A stretch of DNA of 64,000 bases from Salinispora arenicola (lineage in GTDB: Bacteria > Actinomycetota > Actinomycetes > Mycobacteriales > Micromonosporaceae), in assembly GCF_006716065.1 (NCBI RefSeq), contig NZ_VFOL01000001.1, positions 4,030,001 to 4,094,000 of the forward strand, given 5' to 3'. A program made the translations under genes and the position numbers. Positions 43,232-54,418 of this stretch are shown one piece after another (the stretch's first letter is position 1; every line of letters starts with the position of its first letter). The notes under the pieces are model-generated. The model had not been told where the DNA came from, did no database searches, and was given only the letters and a program-made list of their open reading frames with translations.

Positions 43232-44047
43232 TCACATGAATGTCCGCCCTGGTGACGCGGGACGCTGGGCCACCCGTGGGACTCCGTGTTGGTCGCGGCT
43301 GGCCTGTCGGATCGGACGAAGCGTGTCGTCGAGCAGGGCGGTCATCGCGGCCGACGGTTCCAGCCGCAACTCCCGGCGCAGCAGGTCGCGGTAGACGTAG
43401 AACGCGTGCACGGCCTCGAAGGCGTTGCCCTCGGCGAGGTGAATGCGGACCACCAGGCGGTGCGGTGTCTCGCGGAGTGGTTCCGCGGCCAGCGCTTCCA
43501 GCGCCGCCTCGAGTGCCTCACCGTGCCGCCCCGCTGTCAGGTGGTGGTCGGCCAGTTGCTCGAGCATGTGCAGCCGCAGCTGGCGTAGCCGCTCCCGCTC
43601 GGCCAGCACCCAGTCCTCGTACCAGCCGGGTAGCAGGTCGTGCCGGCCGGTCGCGAGTGCGGTCGCGGTGCTGTCCGAGCTGTCCCCGTCGCGGACCCTG
43701 GCGGCCGTGCCGACCAGGGCGTCAACGTCAACCTGGACCGTGGGTCCGAGCCGGACGGTATCCCCGCTGGTGCGCAGCGGACAGTAGGGGTCCTGTCGTA
43801 GTCGCCACAGGGCGGTGCGAAGGGAGGAAAGGGCACGCTCCTCCGGGGCGTCCGGCCAGAGCAGCCCGGCGAGGTGGCTGCGAGTGGCACCGGGACGCAG
43901 CCCGACCAGCGCGAGGACGCGTTGCAGCCCACGTGGTACGACCACCGGGGAAGCACCGTGCAACAGCCGGAACCCGCCTAGCAGGTGCAGCCGGATCGGG
44001 GCGTCCAGGCGGTCCCCGGCGGTCGGCATGGACGGACCAGCGGCCAT
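43232..44047 (-). CDS. SARP-family pathway activator
   Basis: 271 aa from the ATG at 44047; a longer frame exists upstream but AGGGGG precedes this ATG. Residues about 15-95 are the winged-helix OmpR-type DNA-binding domain (IRLHLLGGFRLLHG…LAGLLWPDAPEERALSSLRTALWRLR). About 100-245 form the BTAD domain (LLPGWYEDWVLAERERLRQLRLHMLEQL). SARPs activate antibiotic and pigment clusters by binding heptamer direct repeats spaced 11 bp. Candidate sites lie in the adjacent divergent promoter region. It is likely the positive regulator of this cluster. Confidence 0.92.
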   Translation of the reverse strand: MAAGPSMPTAGDRLDAPIRLHLLGGFRLLHGASPVVVPRGLQRVLALVGLRPGATRSHLAGLLWPDAPEERALSSLRTALWRLRQDPYCPLRTSGDTVRLGPTVQVDVDALVGTAARVRDGDSSDSTATALATGRHDLLPGWYEDWVLAERERLRQLRLHMLEQLADHHLTAGRHGEALEAALEALAAEPLRETPHRLVVRIHLAEGNAFEAVHAFYVYRDLLRRELRLEPSAAMTALLDDTLRPIRQASRDQHGVPRVAQRPASPGRTFM

Positions 44048-44183
44048 GGCGGACCCCCTGCGGATGAACTCCTCGGTTGTGTCCCCGGCGCGGCTGCCCG
44101 TGACCCCACGGGTCGGGTAGCTGTTCCCGCGGCACGGCGTCGGGTCACGGCCACCGGGCTGACCGTGACGGAGATTATCAATC

Positions 44184-44359
44184 TGGTCACGCACCGTCAA
44201 CATCTCGGCTGGTGTGTAAGGGCTATGAAACCCGCTCTGAACTGCGGATAGCCATTTGGTGTAGCTCGCATGTCACAGCTCCTACACAGTCAGCGTCAAC
44301 GCACCGTCACCAAAGTGTGGGCCGAGGACGGGTCTGGTGACGCGGTGGTGACGGTGACC
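44184..44359. promoter_or_regulatory. candidate SARP boxes, 11-bp-spaced heptamers
   Basis: Inside the 390-bp gap between the divergent SARP and cyclase genes three boxes share a CGTCA(A/C)C heptamer. One is TGGTCAC…CGTCAAC at 44184-44201. One is CGTCAAC at 44294 and CGTCACC at 44305, exactly 11 bases apart. One is in reverse orientation, GGTGACG at 44336 and 44347, again 11 apart, followed by GGTGACC at 44353. GCACCGTCA occurs at 44191 and again at 44301, 110 bases on. The 11-bp period is the hallmark of SARP targets. AT-rich sequence between the first two boxes (44200-44290) could hold the promoters. Confidence 0.55.
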
Positions 44360-44438
44360 TCGCGATGGTGCGCATAGTCGTCCGGCTTGTCGGCGTACGG
44401 CGTCACCGGCGCCCGAAGCCGTTGGGGGAGGTTCATCG

Positions 44439-44771
44439 ATGGACCGTTCGTTGATCGTCGCGAAGGTCGACCCGACCGCGGAGGAGCGGATCGCCGAGAT
44501 CTTCGCCGAGTCCGACGCGACCGAGTTGCCTCGCCTGGCCGGGGTCCGGCACCGGTCGCTGTACCGGCTGCAAGACCTGTATCTGCACCTTCTGGAGACG
44601 GAACTGTCGGGAGAGAGTGCCGTCGCCGAGGCCCGGCACCATCCGGAGTTCATCCGGGTCAGCGCGCGGCTGCGCCCGTACGTCTCGCCCTACCTGCCGA
44701 CCTGGCGGGAGCCGCGCGACGCGATGGCCCGGTGCGTCTACCGGTTCGATGCCCCCGAGGTCCGGCCATGA
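44439..44771 (+). CDS. TcmI-type polyketide cyclase (second copy)
   Basis: 110 aa from ATG, first gene of the rightward operon. SLIVAKVDPTAEERIAEIFAESDATELPRL and VSPYLPTWREPRDAMARCVYRF match the TcmI/WhiE-ORFVII family and its divergent paralogue at 42792-43139. Two copies could cyclise different rings or form a heterodimer. Its stop overlaps the start of the AccD-AccA gene by three bases (ATGA). Confidence 0.88.
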   Translation: MDRSLIVAKVDPTAEERIAEIFAESDATELPRLAGVRHRSLYRLQDLYLHLLETELSGESAVAEARHHPEFIRVSARLRPYVSPYLPTWREPRDAMARCVYRFDAPEVRP

Positions 44772-46468
44772 ACCCGACCGCGCCGCAGGGCGGGCAGCTC
44801 TGGTCGCGCTGCGGCGGGTGCGCCAGCCTGCTGTATCGCAAGCGGCTGCGGCGAAACCTGGATGTGTGCCCGGAGTGCGGCGCACACTCCCGGCTCGACG
44901 CGTCGGCTCGGTTGGCGCAGCTCGTTGACCCCGGGTCGTTCACCGCGCTTCCTGACCGGGCCCCAGAGGTGGACCCGATCGGCTTCGTCGATGTGCTTCC
45001 CTACCCGCACCGGCTCACCGCCGCGCGCAGCGGCACCGGGCTGGTCGAGGCGGTCGTGTGTGGCACTGCCACAGTGGCCGGGCACCGCTGTGCGATCGCC
45101 GTGATGGACTTCCGGTTTCTCGGCGGCAGCCTCGGATGCGCGGTCGGGGAGCTGATCACCCGCGCCGCGGAGCGGGCTCTCGCCGACCGGGTTCCGTTGG
45201 TGGTGGTAACCGCCTCCGGCGGGGCGCGGATGCAGGAGGGTGTGCTGTCGCTGATGCAGATGGCCACGGTCAGTCAGGCCATCGCCGCGTTGCGCGAGTC
45301 CGGCGTGCCGAGCATCAGCGTGCTCACCGATCCCACGTACGGCGGGGTGGCCGCCTCGTTTGCCACCAACACCGACGTGGTCCTCGCCGAGAGTGGTGCC
45401 CGGATGGGCTTCGCCGGTCCCCGGGTGATCCGTCAGGTAACCGGACGGGAACTGCCCGATGGGTTCCAGACCGCCGAGTTCCTGTTGCGGCATGGCCAGG
45501 TCGACCTGGTGGTGCCCCGGCACGCTCTGCGTGGTCGTCTCGCGATGCTGCTCGCCGCCGCGGCTGGTGGGCGGCCACCGGTGGGTGGCGGATCCCGGTC
45601 GGAGTACTCGCCCGGTGACCGGCCGTCAGCCGCGGCACGCCGTGGTGAGGGCCAGGACGCCTGGGAGACGGTCCGGCTGGCCCGGCACCCGGGTCGTCCC
45701 ACCACCCTGGACTACCTGGAGACGGGCTTCGACGGATTCGTCGAACTGCACGGTGACCGGCTGGGTGCGGATTGCCCGGCGGTCGTCGGTGGGTTGGCCG
45801 ACCTGGCCGGTCGGCCAGTCATGGTGGTCGGACACCAGAAGGGCCACACCACCGCCGAACTCATGGCCCGCAATTTCGGCATGGCGAGCCCGGCCGGGCA
45901 CCGCAAGGCACTGCGGCTGGTTCGGCTGGCCGCGCGATGGGGGCTGCCGGTGGTCACGCTCGTCGACACCCCGGGGGCCGACCCAGGGGTGGACGCGGAG
46001 GAGCAGGGCCAGGCCGCGGCGATTGCGGAGAATATTCTGACCCTGACCACGTTGCCCACCCCGGTCGTCGCGGTGATCACCGGGGAGGGTGGTAGCGGCG
46101 GTGCGCTGGCGCTCGCGGTCGCCGACCGGGTGCTGATGTTGGAACACGCCGTCTACTCGGTGATCAGCCCCGAGGGCTGTGCGGCGATCCTCTGGCCGGA
46201 TCGGTCCGCGGCGCCGCAGGCGGCCCGCGCGCTTCGGCTGACCAGCGCAGATCTGTGCCGTCTCGGAGTGGTGGACGCGGTGGTACCCGAGCCGGCACCG
46301 GCCGCACACCACGACCCACCTGCGGCCGTGCAGGCGGTGCGGGAGGCGGTGCTGGCACATCTGGTGCCGTTGCTTGATGTGCCCACCGCGACTCTGGTCC
46401 GGTGTCGACGGCGGCGGTTTCGCCGGTTCGGCGCCTCCCGCCTCGGTGTCCGGGCAGGTGCCCGATGA
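44768..46468 (+). CDS. acetyl-CoA carboxylase carboxyltransferase, AccD-AccA fusion
   Basis: 566 aa from ATG. Residues about 12-37 form the AccD zinc ribbon with CGGC and CPEC. About 45-280 are the AccD half, with TASGGARMQEGVLSLMQMA. From about 300 onward is the AccA half: FDGFVELHGDRLGAD, MVVGHQKGH, VTLVDTPGADPGV, ITGEGGSGGALALAVAD. It transfers carboxyl from carboxybiotin to acetyl-CoA. With the BCCP and biotin carboxylase genes immediately downstream it forms a complete dedicated ACC, supplying malonyl-CoA for the polyketide synthase. The C-terminal tail (after LLDVPTATLV) is Arg-rich. Confidence 0.93.
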   Translation: MNPTAPQGGQLWSRCGGCASLLYRKRLRRNLDVCPECGAHSRLDASARLAQLVDPGSFTALPDRAPEVDPIGFVDVLPYPHRLTAARSGTGLVEAVVCGTATVAGHRCAIAVMDFRFLGGSLGCAVGELITRAAERALADRVPLVVVTASGGARMQEGVLSLMQMATVSQAIAALRESGVPSISVLTDPTYGGVAASFATNTDVVLAESGARMGFAGPRVIRQVTGRELPDGFQTAEFLLRHGQVDLVVPRHALRGRLAMLLAAAAGGRPPVGGGSRSEYSPGDRPSAAARRGEGQDAWETVRLARHPGRPTTLDYLETGFDGFVELHGDRLGADCPAVVGGLADLAGRPVMVVGHQKGHTTAELMARNFGMASPAGHRKALRLVRLAARWGLPVVTLVDTPGADPGVDAEEQGQAAAIAENILTLTTLPTPVVAVITGEGGSGGALALAVADRVLMLEHAVYSVISPEGCAAILWPDRSAAPQAARALRLTSADLCRLGVVDAVVPEPAPAAHHDPPAAVQAVREAVLAHLVPLLDVPTATLVRCRRRRFRRFGASRLGVRAGAR

Positions 46469-47097
46469 GCGCAGAGTCGGTGCCGACCGGTGCGTCGGCG
46501 GTGAACGGCGGCCCCGCGGCGGACGCCGTCACGAGGACCGGTTCCGTAGTGGAGGCGGTGACTGATTCCGGCGCGTCGACCGAGGGCACCCTGGCCTTGC
46601 CCTCCGGCGTACCAGGGGACGCTGCGCTGGTTGGGTTGCGCCGGCAGGCCCTGGAACTCCTCACCGACCTGGCCGGACCGGTACGGCGGGTCCGCCTGGA
46701 CAGCGGCGACGCCGTCCTGGAGGTGGAGTGGCACTCCCCGGGTGACGCCGCCCACCCGACACCACCGCCACCGGCGGCATCGGTCGTCACTGCGCCGCCG
46801 GTCGCTGTGCCCGCTGCGCCGCCGATCGCCGTGCCGCCGGTCGCCGTGCCCGCTGCGCGGCACGCGGTGCGGTCGCCGATCGTGGGCACCTTCTACCGGG
46901 CGCCGGAGCCCGGCGCGGCACCGTTCGTCGCCATTGGCGATCGCGTCCACCCCGGCCAGGTCGTCGGCATCGTCGAGGCGATGAAGCTGATGAACGAGGT
47001 CACCGCGGATCGGGCTGGGCGGATCGCCGAGGTCCTGGCCGACGACGGCCAACCGGTTGAGTACGACCAGCCGCTGCTCGCGGTGGACCCGGCCTGA
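46465..47097 (+). CDS. accB: biotin carboxyl carrier protein
   Basis: 210 aa; the ATG overlaps the previous stop by four bases. Residues 1-90 are variable; about 95-130 form a Pro/Val/Ala linker. The biotinyl domain carries EAMKLMNE with the acceptor Lys, preceded by SPIVGTFYRAPEPGA. It carries carboxybiotin between AccC and the AccD-AccA protein. Confidence 0.94.
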   Translation: MSAESVPTGASAVNGGPAADAVTRTGSVVEAVTDSGASTEGTLALPSGVPGDAALVGLRRQALELLTDLAGPVRRVRLDSGDAVLEVEWHSPGDAAHPTPPPPAASVVTAPPVAVPAAPPIAVPPVAVPAARHAVRSPIVGTFYRAPEPGAAPFVAIGDRVHPGQVVGIVEAMKLMNEVTADRAGRIAEVLADDGQPVEYDQPLLAVDPA

Positions 47098-47110
47098 GGC
47101 GGGTGGACTG

Positions 47111-49596
<2,486 letters not shown>

Positions 49597-49600
<4 letters not shown>

Positions 49601-49773
49601 GCGCGAGGAGTGAGTGGGGTGTGCGAGCCCCGCAGTCGCGAGTGGTGGGTGGTGTCGTGAGCGCGAGGAGTGAGTGGGGTGTGCGAGCCCCGCAGTCGCG
49701 AGTGGTGGGTGGTGTCGTGAGCGCGAGGAGTGAGTGGGGTGTACGAGCCCCGCAGTCGCGAGCGGGAGTGGCA
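49597..49773 (+). repeat. three tandem copies of a 60-bp repeat
   Basis: Period exactly 60 bp: copies begin at 49597, 49657 and 49717, the third ending early near 49761 with small changes (GTGCGAGCC to GTACGAGCC). Copies one and two are identical. The element carries CGAGGAGTGAG and CGAGCCCCGCAGTCGCGA. It occupies the whole space between the cupin and ketosynthase genes. Confidence 0.93.
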
Positions 49774-49779
49774 CCGTGA
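49597..49779 (+). CDS. 60-aa repeat ORF bridging cupin and ketosynthase genes
   Basis: A GTG at 49597 overlaps the cupin stop and opens 60 codons made of three near-identical 20-residue units ([20 protein letters not shown]). It ends in a TGA at 49777-49779 that overlaps the GTG of the ketosynthase gene at 49776. Each unit starts with its own GTG and contains GAGGAG. The arrangement could pass ribosomes from cupin to KS. Whether the peptide itself matters is unknown; similar V-S-A-R-S-E-W strings recur in Micromonosporaceae as I remember them. Confidence 0.5.
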
Positions 49780-51047
49780 CCGGGCGCCGTTCGGTGGTGA
49801 CTGGCGTCGGGGTGGTCGCGCCGGGCGGCGCCACTCGGGACCGGTTCTGGAAGGCGATCACCGAGGGGCGTACGGCGACACGGCGGATCTCCTTCTTCGA
49901 CCCGTCGCCGTTCCGTTCCCGAATCGCCGCCGAGTGCGACTTCGATCCGGTCGCCGCTGGCCTGACCACCGTCGAGTGCCGTCGTGCCGATCGATACGTG
50001 CAGTTCGCGCTCGCATGTGCGGCCGAGGCGGTCGTCGACGCCGGCTTGGATCTCACTGACGCGCTGCGCGACCACACCGGCGTGGTACTCGGCACCGCCG
50101 TCGGCGGCACCATGGCCCTGGAACAGGAGTACGTGACGGTCAGCGACGGCGGACAGCGGTGGCTGGTGGACGCCGCCCGCGGTGGCCCGTACCTGTACCA
50201 GGCGTTGGTGCCGAGCAGCCTCGCGGCTGACGTGGCCTGCCGGTACGGGCTGCACGGCCCGGCGCAGGTGGTCTCCACCGGTTGCACGTCCGGCATCGAC
50301 GCGATCGGGTACGCCCACCAGCTCATCGCCGATGGCGAGGCTGACGTGGTGCTTGCCGGTGCGGCCGACTCGCCGATCTCCCCGGTCACCGTCGCCTCGT
50401 TCGACGCCATCCAGGCGACCAGCCCGGACAATGACGACCCGGAGCATGCCTCCCGCCCCTTCGACGCCGATCGCCACGGGTTCGTGCTGGCCGAGGGCGC
50501 CGCCGTGCTGGTGCTGGAGGAGGAGGAGCGGGCCCGGCGGCGGGGTGCGCACGTCTACTGTGAGGTCGCCGGGTACGCCAGCCGTAGCAACGGCTACCAC
50601 ATGACCGGACTGCGCCCGGATGGACTGGAGATGGGGCTCGCCATCACCGCCGCACTCGGTCAGGCCCACCTCCGGCCCGACCAGGTCTCCTATATCAGCG
50701 CTCACGGTTCCGGTACCCGGCAGAACGACCGGCACGAGACCGCCGCGTTCAAGCGGGCGCTCGGCGAGTCCGCGTACCGGGTGCCGGTCAGCTCGATCAA
50801 GTCGATGGTCGGGCACTCCCTCGGTGCGATTGGTTCGATCGAGATGGCCGCCTGCGCGCTGGCCATCGAATTCGGGGTGGTTCCGCCGACGGCCAACTGG
50901 GCTACCCGTGATCCGGAGTGCGACCTGGACTACGTGCCGAACGAGGCACGGGAGCTGCCGGTCGATGTGGCGTTGTCGGTCGGCAGCGGCTTCGGCGGCT
51001 TCCAGTCCGCGATGCTGTTCCGGCGGGTGTCGGCGGTGACGTCGTGA
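49776..51047 (+). CDS. type II PKS ketosynthase alpha (KS)
   Basis: 423 aa from GTG. The Cys nucleophile is in [11 protein letters not shown] (about C170), His in [12 protein letters not shown], and the second His in [15 protein letters not shown]. This is a fully active chain-extending KS. Its gene overlaps the CLF gene by four bases. Neighbouring cupin, cyclases and FAD hydroxylase resemble the spore-pigment layout, so an aromatic polyketide about twelve or more units long is a reasonable guess. Confidence 0.95.
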   Translation: MTGRRSVVTGVGVVAPGGATRDRFWKAITEGRTATRRISFFDPSPFRSRIAAECDFDPVAAGLTTVECRRADRYVQFALACAAEAVVDAGLDLTDALRDHTGVVLGTAVGGTMALEQEYVTVSDGGQRWLVDAARGGPYLYQALVPSSLAADVACRYGLHGPAQVVSTGCTSGIDAIGYAHQLIADGEADVVLAGAADSPISPVTVASFDAIQATSPDNDDPEHASRPFDADRHGFVLAEGAAVLVLEEEERARRRGAHVYCEVAGYASRSNGYHMTGLRPDGLEMGLAITAALGQAHLRPDQVSYISAHGSGTRQNDRHETAAFKRALGESAYRVPVSSIKSMVGHSLGAIGSIEMAACALAIEFGVVPPTANWATRDPECDLDYVPNEARELPVDVALSVGSGFGGFQSAMLFRRVSAVTS

Positions 51048-52291
51048 CCGCGCGGGCGGTGGTGACCGGGATCGGGGTGGTCGCGCCCAGCGGCGTCGGC
51101 GCGGACGCGCACTGGCGGACCGTGCTCAGCGGCACCCGGCACACCGGGCCGATAACCCTGTTCGATCCGGCCGGCTATCCGACCCGCTTCGGTGGCGAGG
51201 TGCCGGGGTTCGAGGCCGCCGCGTACGCCGACAACCGCCGGCTGGTGCAGACCGACCGGTGGACGCACCTCGGGTTCGCCGCTACCCAGCTGGCCCTGGC
51301 CGACGCGGGGCTGCCCGAGCGGGCTCCCGACCCGTACGGCTATGCGGTCACCCTGGCCAGTTCGTCCGGCGGGAACCTGTTCGGGCAGCGGGAACTGCAA
51401 CGGTTGTGGGGCGGTCCCACCCGGGCGGTCGGGGCGTACCAGTCGATCGCCTGGTTCTACGCCGCCAGCGTTGGCCAGCTTTCCATCCACCACCAGTTCA
51501 AGGGGCCGTGCGGGGTGCTGGTCGCCGAGACCGCGGGTGGGCTGGACAGTCTGGCGCACGCGGCCCGAGCGGTCCGACGGGGCACTCCGGTGGTGATCGC
51601 GGGGGCCACCGAGTGTCCGTTGAGCCCCTACGCACTCGCCTGCCAGCTCGCTTCCGGGCTGCTCAGTGAGGTAGCGGATCCGGAACGGGCGTACCGGCCG
51701 TTCGATGTGGCGGCGAGCGGCTACCTGCCGGCGGAGGGGGGTGCGGTGTTCGTGGTGGAGGAGCTGGGTCACGCCTTGGCCCGGGGAGCCCGTATCTATG
51801 GTGAGGTGCGGGGATGGGCCGCCACCCATGACGGTGCCCACACCACTGTGGATGCCGACGGTGATCCGGTGCAGTACGCCCGCGCGATGCGGCTGGCGCT
51901 GGACCGGGCCGGGGTCGGCGCGGACCTGGTCGACGTGGTGCTGCCCGACGCGCTCGGGGTGCCCCGCTACGACCGTAGCGAGGCGACCGCCCTGCGGGCC
52001 GTGTTCGGGGACCGGCTTCCGCCGGTGACGACGCACAAGTCGCTGACTGGGCGGGCCCATCAGGGTGGAGCCGCCTTGGACGTGGCGACCGCGTTGCTCG
52101 CCTTTGCCCACGACACGTTGCCCGCGTCCGCCGGGCCGGACGACGTCGCGCCGGGCTGCGAGCTGGATTTCCTGCGGGAGCAACGACAGCCGGTGAACCG
52201 GCTGTCGTTGGTGTGTGCCCGCGGCTTCGACGGATTCAACAGTGCGCTGGTCCTGCTTGGGGCGGCGCCGAGCAGTGGCGGTGAGCAATGA
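51044..52291 (+). CDS. chain-length factor (KS beta)
   Basis: 415 aa from GTG. Same fold as KS-alpha, but the nucleophile position reads [12 protein letters not shown]: Thr163 stands where most CLFs have Gln (A-E-Q-A-G-G), and where KS has Cys. The His motif is replaced by [11 protein letters not shown], and [11 protein letters not shown] stands for the second His region. It forms a heterodimer with KS-alpha and sets chain length. The Gln-to-Thr change could affect malonyl decarboxylation and starter use. Confidence 0.93.
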   Translation: MTARAVVTGIGVVAPSGVGADAHWRTVLSGTRHTGPITLFDPAGYPTRFGGEVPGFEAAAYADNRRLVQTDRWTHLGFAATQLALADAGLPERAPDPYGYAVTLASSSGGNLFGQRELQRLWGGPTRAVGAYQSIAWFYAASVGQLSIHHQFKGPCGVLVAETAGGLDSLAHAARAVRRGTPVVIAGATECPLSPYALACQLASGLLSEVADPERAYRPFDVAASGYLPAEGGAVFVVEELGHALARGARIYGEVRGWAATHDGAHTTVDADGDPVQYARAMRLALDRAGVGADLVDVVLPDALGVPRYDRSEATALRAVFGDRLPPVTTHKSLTGRAHQGGAALDVATALLAFAHDTLPASAGPDDVAPGCELDFLREQRQPVNRLSLVCARGFDGFNSALVLLGAAPSSGGEQ

Positions 52292-52641
52292 CCGAACTCG
52301 ACGAACGGGATACGGCGGCCCGGCCCGGTGCGGCACGGGCACGGGTGGTGTTCCTGGTGCGGGTGCCGGTGGAGCGGACGGAGGCGTTCCTGGCCGCGTA
52401 CGAGGCGGTGCGTCATCTCGTCGCTGACGGGGTGCCGGGACATCGGGTCGACCAGGTGTGCCGTTCGGCGACGGACCCGGAGCAGTGGTTGATCACCAGC
52501 GAGTGGGCGAGTCTGGCGGACTTCGAGGCGTGGGAGCGCAGCCCGGAGCACCGCGACCTGGTCCGCCCGATGCGGGAGTGCTTCACTGACGCCCGTTCGC
52601 TCCGCTTCCACGTTCACGCCCAGACTCCAGCTCTGCCCTGA
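52288..52641 (+). CDS. antibiotic-biosynthesis-monooxygenase-like protein
   Basis: 117 aa from ATG, overlapping the CLF stop by four bases. VVFLVRVPVERTEAFLAAYEAVRHL and WLITSEWASLADFEAWERSPEHRDLVRPM form the ferredoxin-like barrel of ABM-type (SnoaL/ActVA-ORF6-like) proteins; a related module is in SchA/CurD proteins of spore-pigment clusters. Cofactor-free oxygenation of an anthrone is the known role for some members. It ends the PKS operon. Confidence 0.8.
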   Translation: MTELDERDTAARPGAARARVVFLVRVPVERTEAFLAAYEAVRHLVADGVPGHRVDQVCRSATDPEQWLITSEWASLADFEAWERSPEHRDLVRPMRECFTDARSLRFHVHAQTPALP

Positions 52642-52858
52642 CGAGAGCAGATTCGCCCCGCCCTCCGTTCTGGCCGTGCCTAAGGCCCCGGCCGTTGTGG
52701 TGTGGTGTCCCGCCGGCACGAGCGCCGATTGCGGGTCAGTCGGTCAGTTGTTGGGACAGGGGGGCATCGGACGTTCGGGTATCGAAGTTTGTTGTAATGC
52801 ATGAAGGGCCGTCCGTTGGTTTCGCCACGGGCGTGCGCGCCTGATCCTGCCCCGCGAA
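52642..52858. promoter_or_regulatory. likely promoter region of the ligase operon
   Basis: No gene is present. The sequence around 52775-52800 is locally AT-rich (GAAGTTTGTTGTAATGC) in a strongly GC-rich surrounding and could hold the -10 region. The 70-codon frame starting at 52801 overlaps a terminator hairpin and is not considered real. Confidence 0.35.
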
Positions 52859-52892
52859 GCGGCTGCCGGCAATCCGGCCGGCCGCCTTTTTT
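52859..52892 (+). terminator. rho-independent terminator or attenuator
   Basis: An interrupted stem GCGGC-T-GCCGG (52859-52869) pairs with CCGGC-C-GGCCGC (52874-52885) over a 4-base loop, followed by six T. It lies 218 bases after the ABM stop and 118 before the ligase start. It either ends the upstream operon or, if the AT-rich site before it is the promoter, acts as a leader attenuator. Confidence 0.7.
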
Positions 52893-52967
52893 GATCTATC
52901 CTTTCGCACCTGTTTACGGATCGGAGGGCTGCCGTAGGGTCGGCCGCAGCACCTCAATGGACACCCC

Positions 52968-52985
52968 AAGGGCAGGAATGCCCTT
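52968..52985 (+). promoter_or_regulatory. short hairpin before the ligase start
   Basis: AAGGGCAGGAATGCCCTT is an inverted repeat with a 7-bp stem and 4-base loop, ending 24 bases before the GTG at 53010. It lies in the leader after the terminator-like hairpin and could affect translation or be a protein-binding site. Confidence 0.4.
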
Positions 52986-53009
52986 ACTTGTGCTGGACGG
53001 TGAACGGCA

Positions 53010-54410
53010 GTGAACGGGAACCCCTCCTCCTGCAATTCCAATGTCATCGATTCCGACTGGATCGACGATTTTCTGTTCGCCGGCCAACCCACCGACATTT
53101 GCCTGCGGCTGCCCGATCCGGTCGACCGGGGCACGCTGCACCGGCTGGTCACCGAGGCGCAGACCCGCCTGGCCGCCGCCGGGCTACGTCGCGGTGGCGC
53201 CGTCGCACTGCGACTGCCGCCGTCCCTGGCCTACGTGGTGAACCTGCTCGCCAGTTGGCGCAGTGGTGCGCAGGCCATCCTGCTGGACCACCGTCTCACC
53301 GACCACGAGGTCGAACGCGCGCTGGCGCGGCTCACCCCACAGGTGGTCGTGGCGCCGGTCCGCACCGGCGGCGCCGCACTGCGCGTCTTTGTTGATGTCA
53401 CCGAGGGGGTCACCCCGTACGCTGACCGCCCCGCGGTCAGCGGCCACGCGGTTGTCCAACTCAGTTCCGGCTCCACCGGGCCCTCCAAGGTGATCGGGCG
53501 GACCGCGGAGGACCTGGTCGCCGAGGTGCGTCGCTACACCCAGATCGACGGGGTGGCGTTGCCCGGCGAACGGCTCATTCTGCTTCCGTCCATGGTGCAC
53601 GTGCTCGGCTTGGTCGGCGGTTTGCTCTACGGCTTGCACGCCGGTGTCGAACTGGTTCCACCGCAACGCCTCAGCGGTGAGGCGGTGCTCGCCGCCATCG
53701 GCGCCGCCGACAGCCCGGCCACCGTGCTCGGCGTCCCGTTCCATATCGGACTGCTGGCCGCAACCCGCTTTGATCGTCCACTGCCCATGTTCACGCGGAT
53801 GACAACCGGTGGCGAACTGGTCTCGGCCGGCCAGGTCCGCGCCTTCACCGACCGGTTCGGCGTACCGCTGGGCAACATGTACGGGATGACCGAGGTCGGC
53901 GTTATCGGCACCGACCTGCACGGACAACACCGTCCGGCGATCGCGCCCGCCCCCGGCATCGAGGTTCGCGACGTGGACGGCGAGCTGCGGGTCAGTTGCC
54001 CGGCCTCCCCGTACCTCGGATCCACCGATCCCTCGCGCTGGTCTGCCGGCTGGCTCCACACGCGGGACGCCGGCACCGTGGACCGGGACAGCGGCCTGGT
54101 CACCGTCCGCGGCCGGCTCGACTCCCAGGTCTCGGTCGGCGGGATGAAGGTCGACCTGACCGAGGTGGAGGCCACCGTCGCCGAGCTACCGGGGGTCGCC
54201 GCCGCCGTGGTGGTCTGGGACGACGGCATTACCGCGTACGTGCAGTCGGTCGAGCCCCTCGCCGAGGAGACCCTGGACCAGCAACTCGCCGAGCGGCTGG
54301 CCGGCTACAAGCGGCCCCGTACCCTGCGGCTGCTCGACCAGTTGCCCCGTACCACCACCGGCAAGCTTGTTCGGTCAGTCGACGCGCTGCGGACGGCGGC
54401 GACGTCGTGA
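53010..54410 (+). CDS. AMP-dependent acyl ligase (first)
   Basis: 466 aa from GTG. The ANL-superfamily P-loop motif is LSSGSTGPSK (residues 151-160); NMYGMTEVGVIG supplies the A5 motif; LHTRDAGTVDRDSG, VRGRLDSQVSVGGMKVDLTEVE and the C-terminal catalytic Lys in TTTGKLVRS follow. It activates a carboxylic acid as acyl-AMP and transfers it to CoA or an ACP. Compact size resembles ligases that load aryl-polyene or stand-alone ACPs. The start is weakly supported by ribosome site. It is convergent with the PPTase gene. Confidence 0.88.
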   Translation: MNGNPSSCNSNVIDSDWIDDFLFAGQPTDICLRLPDPVDRGTLHRLVTEAQTRLAAAGLRRGGAVALRLPPSLAYVVNLLASWRSGAQAILLDHRLTDHEVERALARLTPQVVVAPVRTGGAALRVFVDVTEGVTPYADRPAVSGHAVVQLSSGSTGPSKVIGRTAEDLVAEVRRYTQIDGVALPGERLILLPSMVHVLGLVGGLLYGLHAGVELVPPQRLSGEAVLAAIGAADSPATVLGVPFHIGLLAATRFDRPLPMFTRMTTGGELVSAGQVRAFTDRFGVPLGNMYGMTEVGVIGTDLHGQHRPAIAPAPGIEVRDVDGELRVSCPASPYLGSTDPSRWSAGWLHTRDAGTVDRDSGLVTVRGRLDSQVSVGGMKVDLTEVEATVAELPGVAAAVVVWDDGITAYVQSVEPLAEETLDQQLAERLAGYKRPRTLRLLDQLPRTTTGKLVRSVDALRTAATS

Positions 54411-54418
54411 CCGGACCG

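Noticed and set aside
43232..44203. Longer SARP protein starting at 44203
   Set aside because: The added 52 residues are not SARP-like and would cover the candidate promoter; AGGGGG precedes the ATG at 44047.
52801..53013. A 70-codon ORF upstream of the ligase gene
   Set aside because: It runs through the terminator hairpin and T-run, has no ribosome site and no protein-like pattern.
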